Shown: positions 11,797-20,607 of the stretch, one piece after another
Layout of the letters: every line of letters starts with the position of its first letter
How positions within the stretch are numbered: the stretch's first letter is position 1
Origin: Allobrachymonas sp.
GTDB lineage: Bacteria; Pseudomonadota; Gammaproteobacteria; Burkholderiales; Burkholderiaceae_C
Direction of reading: 5' to 3'
Assembly (NCBI GenBank): GCA_030529505.1
Contig: JAUMWT010000013.1
Location: forward strand, 1-45,986
Length of the DNA: 45,986 nucleotides
Program-made: the position numbers and the translations under genes
Notes under the pieces: model-generated
What the model saw: the letters and a program-made list of their open reading frames with translations, nothing else
Database searches by the model: none
Told to the model about the DNA's origin: nothing

Positions 11797-12086
11797 ATGG
11801 GAAACCATCACTCCCACAAGTCATCCACTGCGGCATTGATGCTTGGCGCCATTGGCATTGTGTATGACGATATCGGAACCAGCATGCTGTATGCGATGCA
11901 GAGTGTTTTCCATTTCAACAAGCTGCCTGTGACAGAGGGCAATGTTTACGGCATCGTGTCGCTGTTTTTTGGACGATCACGCTGATCGTTTCGCTCAAAT
12001 ACGTGCTGCTGATTTTGCGGGCCGACAACCACGGCGAAGGTGGCCTGGTGGCGATGTTGGCGCTGGTTTCGCGCGCGATTCAAGAC
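11797..12086 (+). pseudogene. kup: Broken Kup-type potassium transporter, N-terminal remnant
   Basis: The frame from 11797 reads [15 protein letters not shown], then [21 protein letters not shown], the start of Kup low-affinity potassium transporters. After the T-run at about 11964-11969 the frame is lost; one more T would continue as [20 protein letters not shown] and on to [10 protein letters not shown]. So a single T appears to be missing. The coding similarity stops at about 12086, where the sequence joins a truncated short repeat element. At least two otherwise conserved positions are changed (VYGDIGTSPLY is [11 protein letters not shown]). About 85% of the gene is absent. Confidence 0.85.
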
Positions 12087-12239
12087 AGAGCGGGATGCGA
12101 TGCAAAGCGCACATCTTTCTATGCGGCGCAGTGCATCGCCCGTGCGACATGTGCAAGATGATGGGCAATATTTGCAACACGGCAAAGCTTGCCCACGTCC
12201 GTTTTCTTAAGCGCCCGCGAGGAGAGTTTGAACAGGTCC
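12087..12239 (+). repeat. MITE-like element A (left end lost)
   Basis: From GCGGGATGCGATGCAAAGCGCAC to GAGAGTTTGAACAGGTCC this follows the same internal order as the copies at 24464 and 33477. The outer left repeat is missing and the element is joined directly to the kup remnant. The right end is followed by TCA. Confidence 0.75.
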
Positions 12240-12271
12240 TCAGGGGGCAAGGCGCTGGCAAGCTGATGAAT

Positions 12272-12850
12272 TTATGCCTTTGAAATGCGCAAAGCCTCGC
12301 CTATGGCGTAATAGGTGCCGCCGCCCGCATGATGCAGGCTGCGCCAGTCCGGATCGGCCTGCTCGTATTTCCAATAGCCGTTCGCAAATGCACGGCTGTC
12401 TGCCCAAGCGCCCACCGCCTCGCCAATGAACAAATCGTAGGTTTGCTGATTGTGCGGTTCAGGAATCAGCCTGCATGCCAGCCAGGCCGAGCACCCCTGC
12501 ACCAACGGCGCTTGGCTGCCCGCTTGCTCAAACAGTTGCACGCCGCAGTGCCGAAGTTTGTCCGACTCGTCACGCAAATTCATGTGGCCTACGGCATCAA
12601 CCAGCTCCAGCTGGTTGGCGGCGGGAACTTGCAGGGCGAAATACCCGCTGCGCTCAATCAGGTCACGTGTGGCGCTGGCTTTGTCAAGCACGACGGTGAA
12701 TCTGGGCGGTTGCGATTCCAGTACGCATGCCCAAGCGGCAGCCATGACGTCGCTGACACCAGCGTGCGTGGCAGAAACCAGAACCGTAGGGCCATGATTC
12801 AACAGCCTGCTGGCTCTTTCCAAGGATACGGGTTCAATCAATGTATTCAT
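12272..12850 (-). CDS. Flavin reductase-like, FMN-binding split-barrel protein
   Basis: The 192-residue product matches the flavin-reductase-like domain (PF01613 type): GPTVLVSATHAGVSDVMAAAW at the FMN site, VVLDKASATRDLIERSGYFALQVP, then FIGEAVGAWAD and a C-terminal GGGTYYAIGEALRI. Such proteins reduce flavins with NAD(P)H or act as flavoproteins of unknown substrate. The ATG at 12850 has only a weak CCGGAA site. Upstream (12880-12905) the DNA is strongly AT-rich against the local background and holds a TATGAT-like -10. It is likely monocistronic. Confidence 0.85.
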   Translation of the reverse strand: MNTLIEPVSLERASRLLNHGPTVLVSATHAGVSDVMAAAWACVLESQPPRFTVVLDKASATRDLIERSGYFALQVPAANQLELVDAVGHMNLRDESDKLRHCGVQLFEQAGSQAPLVQGCSAWLACRLIPEPHNQQTYDLFIGEAVGAWADSRAFANGYWKYEQADPDWRSLHHAGGGTYYAIGEALRISKA

Positions 12851-12888
12851 TTCCGGGAGTGCTTGTGACGGGATGATTTATGAGGATT

Positions 12889-12903
12889 ATGAGATATTAT
12901 CAT
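12889..12903. promoter_or_regulatory. Possible operator/-10 region of the flavin reductase gene
   Basis: ATGAGATATTATCAT is an imperfect palindrome (outer arms ATGA/TCAT) in an AT-rich island directly upstream of the flavin reductase start, overlapping a plausible -10 read on the minus strand. No regulator is implied by the neighbours. Confidence 0.3.
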
Positions 12904-12989
12904 ACGACGACTCAGTGTATCACGCGACGCATCCATGCCTTTGCATGGATGCACAATGCACATGCCGCAAATCGGAGCCAGACAAAAAG

Positions 12990-13307
12990 GTAAAGCCTGC
13001 CGATACGCCGGATTCTGTGCACGGCGGTTGCCCGCCGCGTGACCGCCATTCCTCTGGGCCGACAGTCGCCTGCCGGCTCGGTGCTGCCTACCCGCCAGCT
13101 GAGCGGGCCGCCTCATCGCTGGCCTATTTGGCATTGCTGCGCGCAGAGATTGCCCGTTTCACCCGGACTGAACCGGCTCGTCTCTGTTGCTCTGATCCGC
13201 ACCTTGCGGTGGAGAGGTGTTACCTCCTGCGCTGCCCTGTGCAGTCCGGACGTTCCTCCGGCGCGGTGTTTCCACGCTTGCGCCAGCGGCGGTCTGGCAG
13301 GCTTTAC
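12990..13307 (-). ncRNA. rnpB: RNase P RNA (catalytic M1-type RNA)
   Basis: On the minus strand, AAAGCCTGCCAGACCGCCGC opens the RNA and pairs in P2 with the 3' part CGGCAGGCTTTACC. All hallmark blocks appear in order: GGAGGAACGTCCGGACTGC, GAGCAACAGAGACGAGCC, GGGTGAAACGGGCAATCTC, GCAGCAATGCCAAATAGG, AGAGGAATGG and ACAGAATCCGGCGTATCGG. The length of about 318 nt fits a type A bacterial RNase P RNA. It removes 5' leaders from pre-tRNAs. P4 carries a paired substitution described in the findings. A CCTTTTT run follows the 3' end. Confidence 0.96.
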
Positions 13308-13314
13308 GCCGCGC

Positions 13315-13343
13315 ATTGTCGCGCAATTTGGGCGATGGCCCAA
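13315..13343 (-). promoter_or_regulatory. Promoter of rnpB
   Basis: Read on the minus strand: TTGGGC, 17 nt, GACAAT, then 7 nt to the predicted RNA start at 13307. The spacing is ideal for sigma-70 and agrees with the 5' end inferred from the P2 helix. Confidence 0.65.
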
Positions 13344-13466
13344 GCCCTTTGCATGTGCGGTCAATGCATGAACGATTTTGCGGCGCCGCGCCGCCCGTCC
13401 TCAGCTGCAGGCGGGCGCGCCATCGTTTTTTGATCAAGCCATCAAGCCGACGATACGCCCCATGCC

Positions 13467-13979
13467 TCAGCGTTTGGACAAGTCATCAGGCTTGAAAACG
13501 CTGCCGTCGGCGTAGATGGTGTCGAGCGGAAAGCGGTGGCCATCCAGATAATCCTGCATCGAACGCAGCACCATGGGGCTGCGATGGCGCGCCTGGCTGG
13601 CGCGGATTTCTTCGGGCGTCATCCACACGGTGCGCGCGATGGGCGCGTCCAGCTCGCGCCCTTCGTGGAAACGACCCAGCGTGCCGCAAAAGGTAAAGCG
13701 CAAGAAGGTGAGGTCACGCACATGCCCGTGCCGGGGATCGTGCCCGCGGTAGCGCGACAAGTACACGCCCACCAGCGCCTCGGGCCTGAAGTCGAAAGCG
13801 GTTTCTTCCAGCACCTCGCGCACGCAGGCCTGCGGCAGCGATTCGCCCATGTCGAGGTGGCCGGCCGGGTTGTTGAGCACCAGCCCGCGCGACTGGCGTT
13901 CTTCAACCAGCAAGAAGCGGCCGTCGCGCTCGATCAAGGCGGCCACGGTCACGCGGGGGGTCCATCGGGTTTCCATCAT
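13467..13979 (-). CDS. Nudix hydrolase (NudJ-like)
   Basis: The 170-residue product has a complete Nudix box, G-x5-E-x7-R-E-V-x-E-E-T, starting GHLDMGESLPQACVREVLEE at about residue 40. It is preceded by TVAALIERDGRFLLVEE and NNPAG, typical of NudJ phosphatases, which hydrolyse nucleoside di- and triphosphates or thiamine pyrophosphate intermediates with magnesium. The exact substrate is not predictable. Two adjacent ATG codons can start it. It is divergent from dcd. Confidence 0.9.
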   Translation of the reverse strand: MMETRWTPRVTVAALIERDGRFLLVEERQSRGLVLNNPAGHLDMGESLPQACVREVLEETAFDFRPEALVGVYLSRYRGHDPRHGHVRDLTFLRFTFCGTLGRFHEGRELDAPIARTVWMTPEEIRASQARHRSPMVLRSMQDYLDGHRFPLDTIYADGSVFKPDDLSKR

Positions 13980-14185
13980 GGCGCGCGATCATAGAGCAGA
14001 ATGCACGCGACCGATTCGTGACAGACGCAAACAGAGGCAACGCTTTGCAGCGTGGCCGTGCGCGACGAAACGCCTGCAAGCGCCCCCAACGAATGGCCGG
14101 GCCCGAACGGCCCGTGCAGCCCGCGCGGCCTGAGCGCAGCACATAGAATGGCGCTATTTTTGCCACCACACAAAGGCGCAGCAGC

Positions 14186-14755
14186 ATGAGCATCAAAAGC
14201 GACAAATGGATTCGCCGCATGGCGCAAGAGCACGGCATGATCGAGCCGTTCGAACCCGGCCAGGTGCGCCATGCTGCCGACGGCCAGAAGATCGTGAGCT
14301 ACGGCACCAGCAGCTACGGCTACGACATTCGCTGCGCGCGCGAATTCAAGATCTTCACCAACATCAATTCCACCATCGTCGATCCCAAGAATTTCGACGA
14401 GAAAAGCTTTGTTGATTTCGAGGGCGATGTCTGCATCATTCCGCCCAACAGCTTTGCGCTGGCACGCACGGTGGAATACTTCCGCATTCCGCGCAATGTG
14501 CTCACCATCTGCCTGGGCAAAAGCACTTATGCGCGCTGCGGCATCATCGTCAACGTCACGCCCTTCGAGCCCGAATGGGAAGGCTATGTGACGCTCGAAT
14601 TCAGCAACACCACGCCGCTGCCCGCCAAGATTTATGCGGGCGAAGGCTGCGCGCAGGTGCTGTTCTTCGAAAGCGACGAGGTGTGCGAGGTCTCGTACAA
14701 AGACCGCGGCGGCAAATACCAGGGTCAGCACGGCGTGACCCTGCCCAAAACCTGA
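14186..14755 (+). CDS. dcd: dCTP deaminase
   Basis: It converts dCTP to dUTP and ammonia and so feeds thymidylate synthesis. The 189-residue product matches the usual length and carries [20 protein letters not shown] near the start, [23 protein letters not shown] in the core, and the catalytic glutamate Glu138 in TLEFSN. The C-terminal [14 protein letters not shown] is the nucleotide-closing lid. Gene ybeD follows 12 nt after the stop codon and lipB directly after that, so the three are probably one operon. Confidence 0.96.
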   Translation: MSIKSDKWIRRMAQEHGMIEPFEPGQVRHAADGQKIVSYGTSSYGYDIRCAREFKIFTNINSTIVDPKNFDEKSFVDFEGDVCIIPPNSFALARTVEYFRIPRNVLTICLGKSTYARCGIIVNVTPFEPEWEGYVTLEFSNTTPLPAKIYAGEGCAQVLFFESDEVCEVSYKDRGGKYQGQHGVTLPKT

Positions 14756-14767
14756 AGGACGGCCATC

Positions 14768-15076
14768 ATGACGCAGCCCACCAACCCGGCCAATCAAGCG
14801 GCCGAGGCATTTGCCAAGCGCGAATCGCTCATCGAATACCCCTGCGCCTTTCCGATCAAGATCATGGGCGCCAAAGACCCCGGCTTTGCCGCCGCCATCG
14901 TCACCGTGGCCCAGGCCCACGACCCGGTTTTTGACCCCGCCACGATCGAGCTGCGCGAAAGCTCGGGCGGCAAATACCAAAGCATCACCCTCACCGTCAC
15001 AGCCACCAGCCGCCAGCAGCTCGACGACTTGTATCGCTCGCTCACCGCGCACCCCATGGTCAAGGTGGTGCTGTAA
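14768..15076 (+). CDS. ybeD: YbeD family protein (DUF493)
   Basis: The 102-residue product has the compact ferredoxin-like DUF493 fold: LIEYPCAFPIKIMGAKDPGFAAAI, SSGGKYQSITLTVTATSRQQLD, and LTAHPMVKVVL at the end. The family is conserved next to lipB in many proteobacteria and is thought to be regulatory, but its biochemical role is not settled. Its TAA is immediately followed by the lipB ATG, which implies translational coupling. Confidence 0.92.
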   Translation: MTQPTNPANQAAEAFAKRESLIEYPCAFPIKIMGAKDPGFAAAIVTVAQAHDPVFDPATIELRESSGGKYQSITLTVTATSRQQLDDLYRSLTAHPMVKVVL

Positions 15077-15781
15077 ATGCCCATCGTGGTGCGCCAGCAA
15101 GGCTTGCTGGATTACGCCACGGCCTACGCCCGCATGCGCGCCTTCACCGCCGCGCGCACCGCTGATACCCCCGATGAACTCTGGCTCTGCCAGCACCCGC
15201 CTGTTTACACCCAGGGCCAGGCGGGCCAGCCCGAGCATGTGCTGGCGGCCGACCGCATTCCCGTCATCGCCACCGATCGGGGTGGGCAAGTCACTTATCA
15301 CGGGCCGGGGCAAGTCGTGGCCTACCCTTTGATTGATCTGCGCCGCGCGGGCTATTTCGTCAAGGAGCTGGTGTGGCGCATTGAAGAAGCCGTGCTGCAA
15401 GTGCTGCGCAGCTATCGCCTTCAAGGCCAGCGCGTGCCCGGCGCGCCCGGTATTTACGTGCCCTTGCAGCACGCCGCTGGGCACGCCGAGCCGAGTCCGC
15501 TGCAATCACAGGCTCCCCTTCCATCGAATCAGCCATCGAACCCTTTTGCCGATCTGGGCAAAATCGCCGCACTCGGCCTGAAAGTGCACCGGCATGGCAG
15601 CTACCACGGCGTGGCGTTGAATGTGGACATGGATCTGGAGCCTTTCAGCCGCATCCACCCTTGCGGCTACTGCGGCTTGCCAGTCATCGATTTGGCCGCC
15701 TGCGGCGTGCAGACGACTTGCGAAGAAGCCGCCGAGCGACTGGCGCAGGCGCTGATGCAGCAGCTCACGCCAAATGCTTGA
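15077..15781 (+). CDS. lipB: Octanoyl-[acyl carrier protein]:protein octanoyltransferase
   Basis: It transfers octanoate from acyl-ACP to lipoyl domains, the first step of lipoate biosynthesis. The 234-residue product has [18 protein letters not shown] at 68-85, the catalytic lysine (Lys169 in ALGLKV) and the catalytic cysteine (Cys196 in HPCGYCG). A stretch at about 131-157 rich in Ser, Pro and Gln is an insertion relative to typical LipB, lying between two conserved blocks. The start directly abuts the ybeD stop. lipA, which often follows, is not here. Confidence 0.95.
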   Translation: MPIVVRQQGLLDYATAYARMRAFTAARTADTPDELWLCQHPPVYTQGQAGQPEHVLAADRIPVIATDRGGQVTYHGPGQVVAYPLIDLRRAGYFVKELVWRIEEAVLQVLRSYRLQGQRVPGAPGIYVPLQHAAGHAEPSPLQSQAPLPSNQPSNPFADLGKIAALGLKVHRHGSYHGVALNVDMDLEPFSRIHPCGYCGLPVIDLAACGVQTTCEEAAERLAQALMQQLTPNA

Positions 15782-15976
15782 TGCCTGCATGGCCCCACAC
15801 GGCCTGGCGCCATAGCGTTTTCGCCACACAGCCCCACCCCGCTCCAGCCGCGCATAGGCCGCCTTTTTGCGGCTACATGCCTTGCTCGCTCTGCATTGTT
15901 ACAAGCCCAGTCTGCGCCCATGCGGCTCACAGATGCCCTCTCGGATTTGCCCTGCACAAGGCCCCTGATGCCAGTG

Positions 15977-16002
15977 CGTTTTTCGCTTCGTTGCGAAAAA
16001 CG
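15977..16002. promoter_or_regulatory. Hairpin in the dnaA upstream region
   Basis: CGTTTTTCGC at 15977-15986 and GCGAAAAACG at 15993-16002 form a perfect 10-bp stem with a 6-nt loop. A possible -10 CATAAT lies at 16010-16015. The remaining 15782-16088 interval holds no perfect DnaA boxes. The hairpin could terminate lipB transcription or act near the dnaA promoter. Confidence 0.45.
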
Positions 16003-16088
16003 TTTACCGCATAATAGTCCCCTTCCCCCGGCCCGGCGCTCGCCCGGCCGTCTTGTTTTTCCCTCCCCGTTTCTTGTGTTTTTGCGCC

Positions 16089-17522
16089 ATGTCCATGCCC
16101 CATGAATCGTCTGCTGCCCTTTGGCAGGCCTGCCTGGACGTGATGGCGCAAGAGGTGCCCGCGCAGCAGTTCAACACCTGGCTGCAACCGCTGCAGGTGC
16201 AGCCCAGGCCCGAAGCGCAAGGCCTGGCGCTGGCCGTGGGCAACCGCTTCAAGCTCGACTGGATTCGCGCCCAATACCTGCAGCGCCTGATCGAAGTGGC
16301 CGAGCAGCTGGCCGGCCAGCCCGTACCCATCGAGCTGGTGATTGCCGCGCGCGCACCCGCCGCTGCGCCGCGCCCGGCGGCCGCTCCTGCCAGCCGCACG
16401 GGCAGCAACAGCCAGCAGCCAGCAACAGCAAACGCCTCGGCCCCGGAGCATCAGGCAGCCATTGCCCCCAGCCCCTTGCGCCCGGCAGCCGATGCGCGCA
16501 GCCAGACCCGGCTGGATCCGCGCCGCACCTTCAGCACCCTGGTGGAAGGCAGCGCCAACCGCATGGCGCGGGCGGCGGCCATGCACGTGGCCAATGCGCC
16601 CGGCCAGTTGTACAACCCGCTCTTCATCTACGGTGGCGTGGGCCTGGGCAAAACGCATTTGCTGCAAGCCGTGGGCCACCAGCTGCTGGACAACCACCCC
16701 AGCGCCCGCGTGCTCTACACGCACGCCGAGCAGTTCGTGACGGACGTGGTCAAGTCCTACCAGCGCAAGGCCTTTGACGAATTCAAGGCGCGCTACCACC
16801 AGCTCGATCTGCTGCTGATCGACGACGTGCAGTTCTTCGCCGGCAAGGAAAAAACGCAGGAAGAATTCTTCAATGCCTTTGAAGCCCTGCTTTCGCGCAA
16901 AAGCCACATCGTGATGACCAGCGACACCTACCCCAAGGGCCTGGCCAACATCACGGCGCGCCTGGTGTCGCGCTTCGACTCGGGGCTGACGGTGGCCATC
17001 GAACCGCCCGAGCTGGAAATGCGCGTGGCCATCTTGATGAACAAGGCCCAGGCCGAAGGCTACGCCCTGCCCGAAGACGTGGCCTTTTTCGTCGCCAAAA
17101 ACGTGCGCGCCAATGTGCGCGAGCTCGAAGGCGCGCTGCAAAACGTGCTGGCCTATTCGCGCTTCAGCGGGCGGCCCATCGACATCGGCCTGGTGCGCGA
17201 GGCGCTGCGCGATCTGCTCTCAATCAAGAACCGGCAAATCAGCGTGGAAAACATCCAGAAAGTCGTGGCCGATTTCTACAAGATCAAAGTGGCCGACATG
17301 CACAGCAAAAAGCGCCCGGCCCACATCGCCAAGCCGCGCCAGATCGCCATGTACCTGGCCAAGGAAATGACGCAGAAAAGCCTGCCCGAAATCGGCGAAA
17401 TGTTCGGCGGGCGCGACCACACCACGGTGCTGCACGCCGTGCGCAAGATCACGGCCGAACGCGCCAACGACCCCGATCTGAACCAGCAGCTGCACGTGCT
17501 GGAGCAAACCCTGCGCGGCTGA
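16089..17522 (+). CDS. dnaA: Chromosomal replication initiator protein DnaA
   Basis: DnaA binds origin boxes as an ATP-dependent oligomer and opens DNA for replication. The 477-residue product has domain I at 1-85 ([22 protein letters not shown]), a low-complexity Ala/Pro/Gln domain II at about 86-140, and an AAA+ domain with Walker [10 protein letters not shown] at 182-190 and Walker [10 protein letters not shown] near 241-249. Domain IV carries the DnaA signature [13 protein letters not shown] chose the ATG at 16089 because the conserved domain I begins there; an in-frame ATG at 16053 would add a hydrophobic 12-residue lead. Neither start has a clear ribosome site. dnaN does not follow. Confidence 0.96.
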   Translation: MSMPHESSAALWQACLDVMAQEVPAQQFNTWLQPLQVQPRPEAQGLALAVGNRFKLDWIRAQYLQRLIEVAEQLAGQPVPIELVIAARAPAAAPRPAAAPASRTGSNSQQPATANASAPEHQAAIAPSPLRPAADARSQTRLDPRRTFSTLVEGSANRMARAAAMHVANAPGQLYNPLFIYGGVGLGKTHLLQAVGHQLLDNHPSARVLYTHAEQFVTDVVKSYQRKAFDEFKARYHQLDLLLIDDVQFFAGKEKTQEEFFNAFEALLSRKSHIVMTSDTYPKGLANITARLVSRFDSGLTVAIEPPELEMRVAILMNKAQAEGYALPEDVAFFVAKNVRANVRELEGALQNVLAYSRFSGRPIDIGLVREALRDLLSIKNRQISVENIQKVVADFYKIKVADMHSKKRPAHIAKPRQIAMYLAKEMTQKSLPEIGEMFGGRDHTTVLHAVRKITAERANDPDLNQQLHVLEQTLRG

Positions 17523-17933
17523 TTGGCTGATTGCACGCATATTGGCTGGCGCGCATTGCCCCAGCAGTTAACCTGACCGGCCGGCCTCGTATTGCGCGCA
17601 CCGCTCAGCCCGCTCTGCCCAACTTGACGGGCAAAACGCAAGTGCAAGCACCACGACTGCGCCCGCCACATGTTCACGCTACAGCCCAAAGCCGGGCCGC
17701 CAGCCCCGTCTGCAACCTGGCACCATCAGCCCCGCCCTTGCCTGACTTTGCTGGGCACAACGACGGCCCCGGCCTGCATGCAACGCGGGGCGGGCACGGC
17801 AAACAAGCACGCACGGGGCCGCCTATTTCGCCGATTCAATCGCTCGTTGAGCTTGGTCACCTGCTTTTATTCGCGCGCCTGCGCAGCCGTGTTCGGCCTG
17901 TTTTTGACAAGGCGCAGACCCCGCCCTCACCCC
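17523..17933. other. About 410-bp intergenic region after dnaA
   Basis: It holds no gene I can support, no perfect DnaA box and no clear terminator. dnaN, usually next to dnaA, is absent. Confidence 0.4.
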
Positions 17934-18377
17934 TCAACGCCCCGTGGCCTTGCGCTGCACGCAAGCCAGATAGCTGTCGCCATCCAGCGGCAGGCCCGTG
18001 CTTTGGCTGTTCCAAATCATCTCGCCCAGGCAATCCATCGCCGCGTGGTGCGCCTCGTGCAAGGAACCCGTTCGCGCAGCCAGCAGTTCCAGCGCCTGGC
18101 GGATGCCGCGCGGGCGATCTATGCTGCTTTGCTCGCTCAAGGCCAGGTGCATCGACAGATGCAGAAACGGATTGGCGTTGTCGGCATGGTCGGGATGCGG
18201 CACGCTGCCCAGCGGCGCGTTCGGCTGCGCCAGCACGGCGTTGTACTCGGGGTGCTCGCGCATCCAGGCGCTCAGCAGCGCCTCCATCGCATCCAGCGGC
18301 TCGCCATTGCGCCACTTGGCGTACACCTCGCAAAAATAACGCCGCATATCGCTGCGGCTGCCGGGGTGAATCATCAT
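17934..18377 (-). CDS. DUF1841 family protein
   Basis: The product (about 147 residues from the ATG at 18377) matches DUF1841: SRSDMRRYFCEVYAKWRNGEPLDAME, then REHPEYNAVL, the repeated HLSMHLALSEQSSIDRPRGI, and a C-terminal DCLGEMIWNSQ. The many histidines are conserved in the family, whose function is unknown. Several in-frame ATGs exist upstream (18389, 18443). The inner pair just before IHPGSRSD fits the family's N-terminus best, but no good ribosome site decides it. Confidence 0.8.
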   Translation of the reverse strand: MMIHPGSRSDMRRYFCEVYAKWRNGEPLDAMEALLSAWMREHPEYNAVLAQPNAPLGSVPHPDHADNANPFLHLSMHLALSEQSSIDRPRGIRQALELLAARTGSLHEAHHAAMDCLGEMIWNSQSTGLPLDGDSYLACVQRKATGR

Positions 18378-18579
18378 GCGCGCCATCATAGCCAAGCACT
18401 CGCTGGCGCTTGTGCTCTTGTGTACTCGTGCACGCGCCTGCATTCATTCATGCCTTCGTGCATCCATAGGCCCCTGCACGGCCGACCTGTTCGAGACGGC
18501 CTCATGCCCGCTTGATGCGCATGGCATGAAGGCTGGCGCTCAAGGCCAGCGGCAGGCCCGAGCCGCGCCAAGCGCCTTA

Positions 18580-18625
18580 GAGCCTGTTTACGATCTCCTC
18601 ACGGGCACTTGAAAGATGGAAGGGG
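18580..18625 (-). repeat. MITE-like element B1 (truncated)
   Basis: GAGCCTGTTTACGATCTCC followed by TCACGGGCACTTGAAAGATGG matches the end of element F (33477-33650) read in reverse; the rest is missing. The flank before it is TTA. Confidence 0.6.
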
Positions 18626-18637
18626 GCAGGTGTGTGA

Positions 18638-18737
18638 GAACCTGTTCAAAGTCTTTCCACGTGTCCACAAGTTTCTGCAAGTGCAACAAATGGCCAGGAG
18701 CGGGACGCACGCCGCTGCCAAGACTTTGCGCAGGCTC
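18638..18737. repeat. MITE-like element B2 with different interior
   Basis: It begins GAACCTGTTCAAAGTCTT and ends AAGACTTTGCGCAGGCTC, so the outer arms are inverted repeats of the same type as the other elements. The interior (ACGTGTCCACAAGTTTCTGC and onwards) does not match them. The flanks are TGA and TTG. It lies between the DUF1841 gene and the MFS transporter. Confidence 0.5.
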
Positions 18738-18990
18738 TTGAAGACGCTGCAAAAACACTGCAAGCGCACAGCCAGAAACACAGTCCGACACACCACCCGC
18801 CAGGCAGCCGCGCCGCCAGACAGCGCCGTCTGCCGCTTCGCAAGCGCCCCCGCAGCAAGTGCTTGGCATGCGTCCGCCACATCCCCGCCAAGCCGCGCCA
18901 GATGGCGCAAACGCGGGTTTTCCCGAGCGGAAGAGTCGGGTTTGCGCTCCTAGAATTTGTTCATCGCAGTTTCAAAGGACGGTTCCCAAC

Positions 18991-20355
18991 ATGCTCCAAC
19001 ATCAATCGACTTTTCCCCGGTGGATTCCGCTGATCGGGGGCTTGGTGGGCAGCACCACGTGCGGCTTGCTGCTGTATGCCTTCAGCGTCTTCATCAAACC
19101 GCTGATGGAGCAATTCGGCTGGAGCGTTTCGCAGGTCAGCCTGGCCTATGCCCTGGTCTGCATGTTCTTCGGCCTGGTGGGCATTCTGGCCGGCCGCCTG
19201 AACGACCGCATCGGCCCGCGCGCCGTGGTGCTGATCGGCGGCCTCATCATGGCATTTGGCTTCTTCATGGTCTCCACCATCACGCCGCCCGACAAGGCCG
19301 CCCTGCTGGCAGGCGACCCCGCCGCCAAAGCCGTGAGCGACAAGGCGCTGAAACTGTTCTACCTGTACTACGGCGTGATTGCCGGCATTGGCGGCGGCCT
19401 GGTGTACGTGCCGCCGATTGCCACCGCACCCAAATGGTGGCCCGATCGCCGCGGCCTGGCCACGGGCTTTGCCGTGGTGGGCTTGGGGCTGGGCTCCTTC
19501 ATCATGGCGCCGCTGGCCACGCGCATGATCGCGGCCTTTGGCGGCTCGGCCCTGCCCGTGTTCCAGTACGTGGGCATCGCCATGGCCGTGATGGTGGTCA
19601 TCACCGCGCTGTGCCTGAAGTCGCCCCCGCCCGGCTATCGCCCCGCGGGCTGGACGCCCCCGGCCCCGCCTGTCACGGCCACCGTGCGCACCGAGTATCG
19701 CGACTACACCCACCGCGAGACCATGCGCTCGCCCCAGTTCTGGTTGTTGTGGGCGGCGTATTTCTGCGGCTCGTTTGCCGGCCTCATGGCCATTGGCCTG
19801 ATCGCCAAGCACGGCATCGACGCCATGAGCATGGTCTATCGCGCCGAGCACGGGCTGGAAGCGGCTGCCGCCCTGCCCGCCGAGGTGGGCAAGAACATCG
19901 CCCTGCTGGCGGCCTGGGCGCCCAGCACCCTGGCCATTTTCAACGCCGCCGTGCGCGTGATGATCGGCCCCGTGGCCGACAAGATCGGCACCAAAACGCT
20001 CTTCATCGTGCTTTTCATTTTGCAAAGCGTGGCGATGCTGCTGCTCTTCCCGGCGGGCAAAAGCCATGTGCTGCTGGCGGCCTGCGCGGCCTTGATCGGC
20101 TGGAACTATGGCGCCATGTTCACGCTCTTTCCGTCCACCTTGCTCTATTACTACGGCCCCACGCACCAGGGCTCCAACTACGGCGTGCTGTTCAGCGCCT
20201 GGGGCATTGCGGGCTTTTTCGGCCCCTTCATCGGCGGCAAATTGCAGGTGGCCACGGGCTCCTTCTTCGTGCCCTTCGTGGTGGCGGCCATCATCGTGGG
20301 CATTGCCGCCGTCATCCTGATGGTGATCAAGGCGCCCGAGAAAAAACACGTTTGA
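18991..20355 (+). CDS. MFS transporter, oxalate/formate antiporter (OFA) family
   Basis: The 454-residue inner-membrane protein has twelve predicted segments. It opens RWIPLIGGLVGSTTCGLLLYAFSVFIKPL, the OFA-type first helix, followed by the MFS loop motif GRLNDRIGPRAV between helices 2 and 3. GGGLVYVPPIATAPKWWPDRRG is the conserved OFA segment in helix 5. The second half begins after ETMRSPQFWLLW. OFA members exchange oxalate, formate or other carboxylates; the real substrate is unknown. The ATG at 18991 has AAAGGA 11 nt upstream. A strong terminator follows. Confidence 0.92.
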   Translation: MLQHQSTFPRWIPLIGGLVGSTTCGLLLYAFSVFIKPLMEQFGWSVSQVSLAYALVCMFFGLVGILAGRLNDRIGPRAVVLIGGLIMAFGFFMVSTITPPDKAALLAGDPAAKAVSDKALKLFYLYYGVIAGIGGGLVYVPPIATAPKWWPDRRGLATGFAVVGLGLGSFIMAPLATRMIAAFGGSALPVFQYVGIAMAVMVVITALCLKSPPPGYRPAGWTPPAPPVTATVRTEYRDYTHRETMRSPQFWLLWAAYFCGSFAGLMAIGLIAKHGIDAMSMVYRAEHGLEAAAALPAEVGKNIALLAAWAPSTLAIFNAAVRVMIGPVADKIGTKTLFIVLFILQSVAMLLLFPAGKSHVLLAACAALIGWNYGAMFTLFPSTLLYYYGPTHQGSNYGVLFSAWGIAGFFGPFIGGKLQVATGSFFVPFVVAAIIVGIAAVILMVIKAPEKKHV

Positions 20356-20391
20356 TCCGAGCAGAGTCCTCCCCCCGGACTTGCTTTTTCA

Positions 20392-20417
20392 TCCGGCCAC
20401 CTGGCCGGATTTTTTTT
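20392..20417 (+). terminator. Rho-independent terminator of the MFS gene
   Basis: TCCGGCC, ACC-T loop and GGCCGGA followed by eight T residues, 37 nt after the transporter stop codon. Confidence 0.95.
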
Positions 20418-20607
20418 GCCACCGCCTTGGCAGCACGGGCTTGGGCCAGTCAGGCACAGCAGATGCGCCAACCCTTGCGAGCAAATCGTCTGCCCGCTCG
20501 CCAGGCAAGCCAAGGCAAACCCGCGCAGGCATGGCATGAAGGGCTGCCCCGTACAATTCATCCGCTCTTTTGTCTGATCTTTTTTCATTCGATTTTTCCG
20601 GCCGCCC

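Noticed and set aside
13976-15505. A 509-codon minus-strand frame over dcd, ybeD and lipB
   Set aside because: Antisense to three well-recognised genes.
15782-16088. oriC upstream of dnaA
   Set aside because: No perfect TTATNCACA boxes and no clear AT-rich unwinding region beside them.
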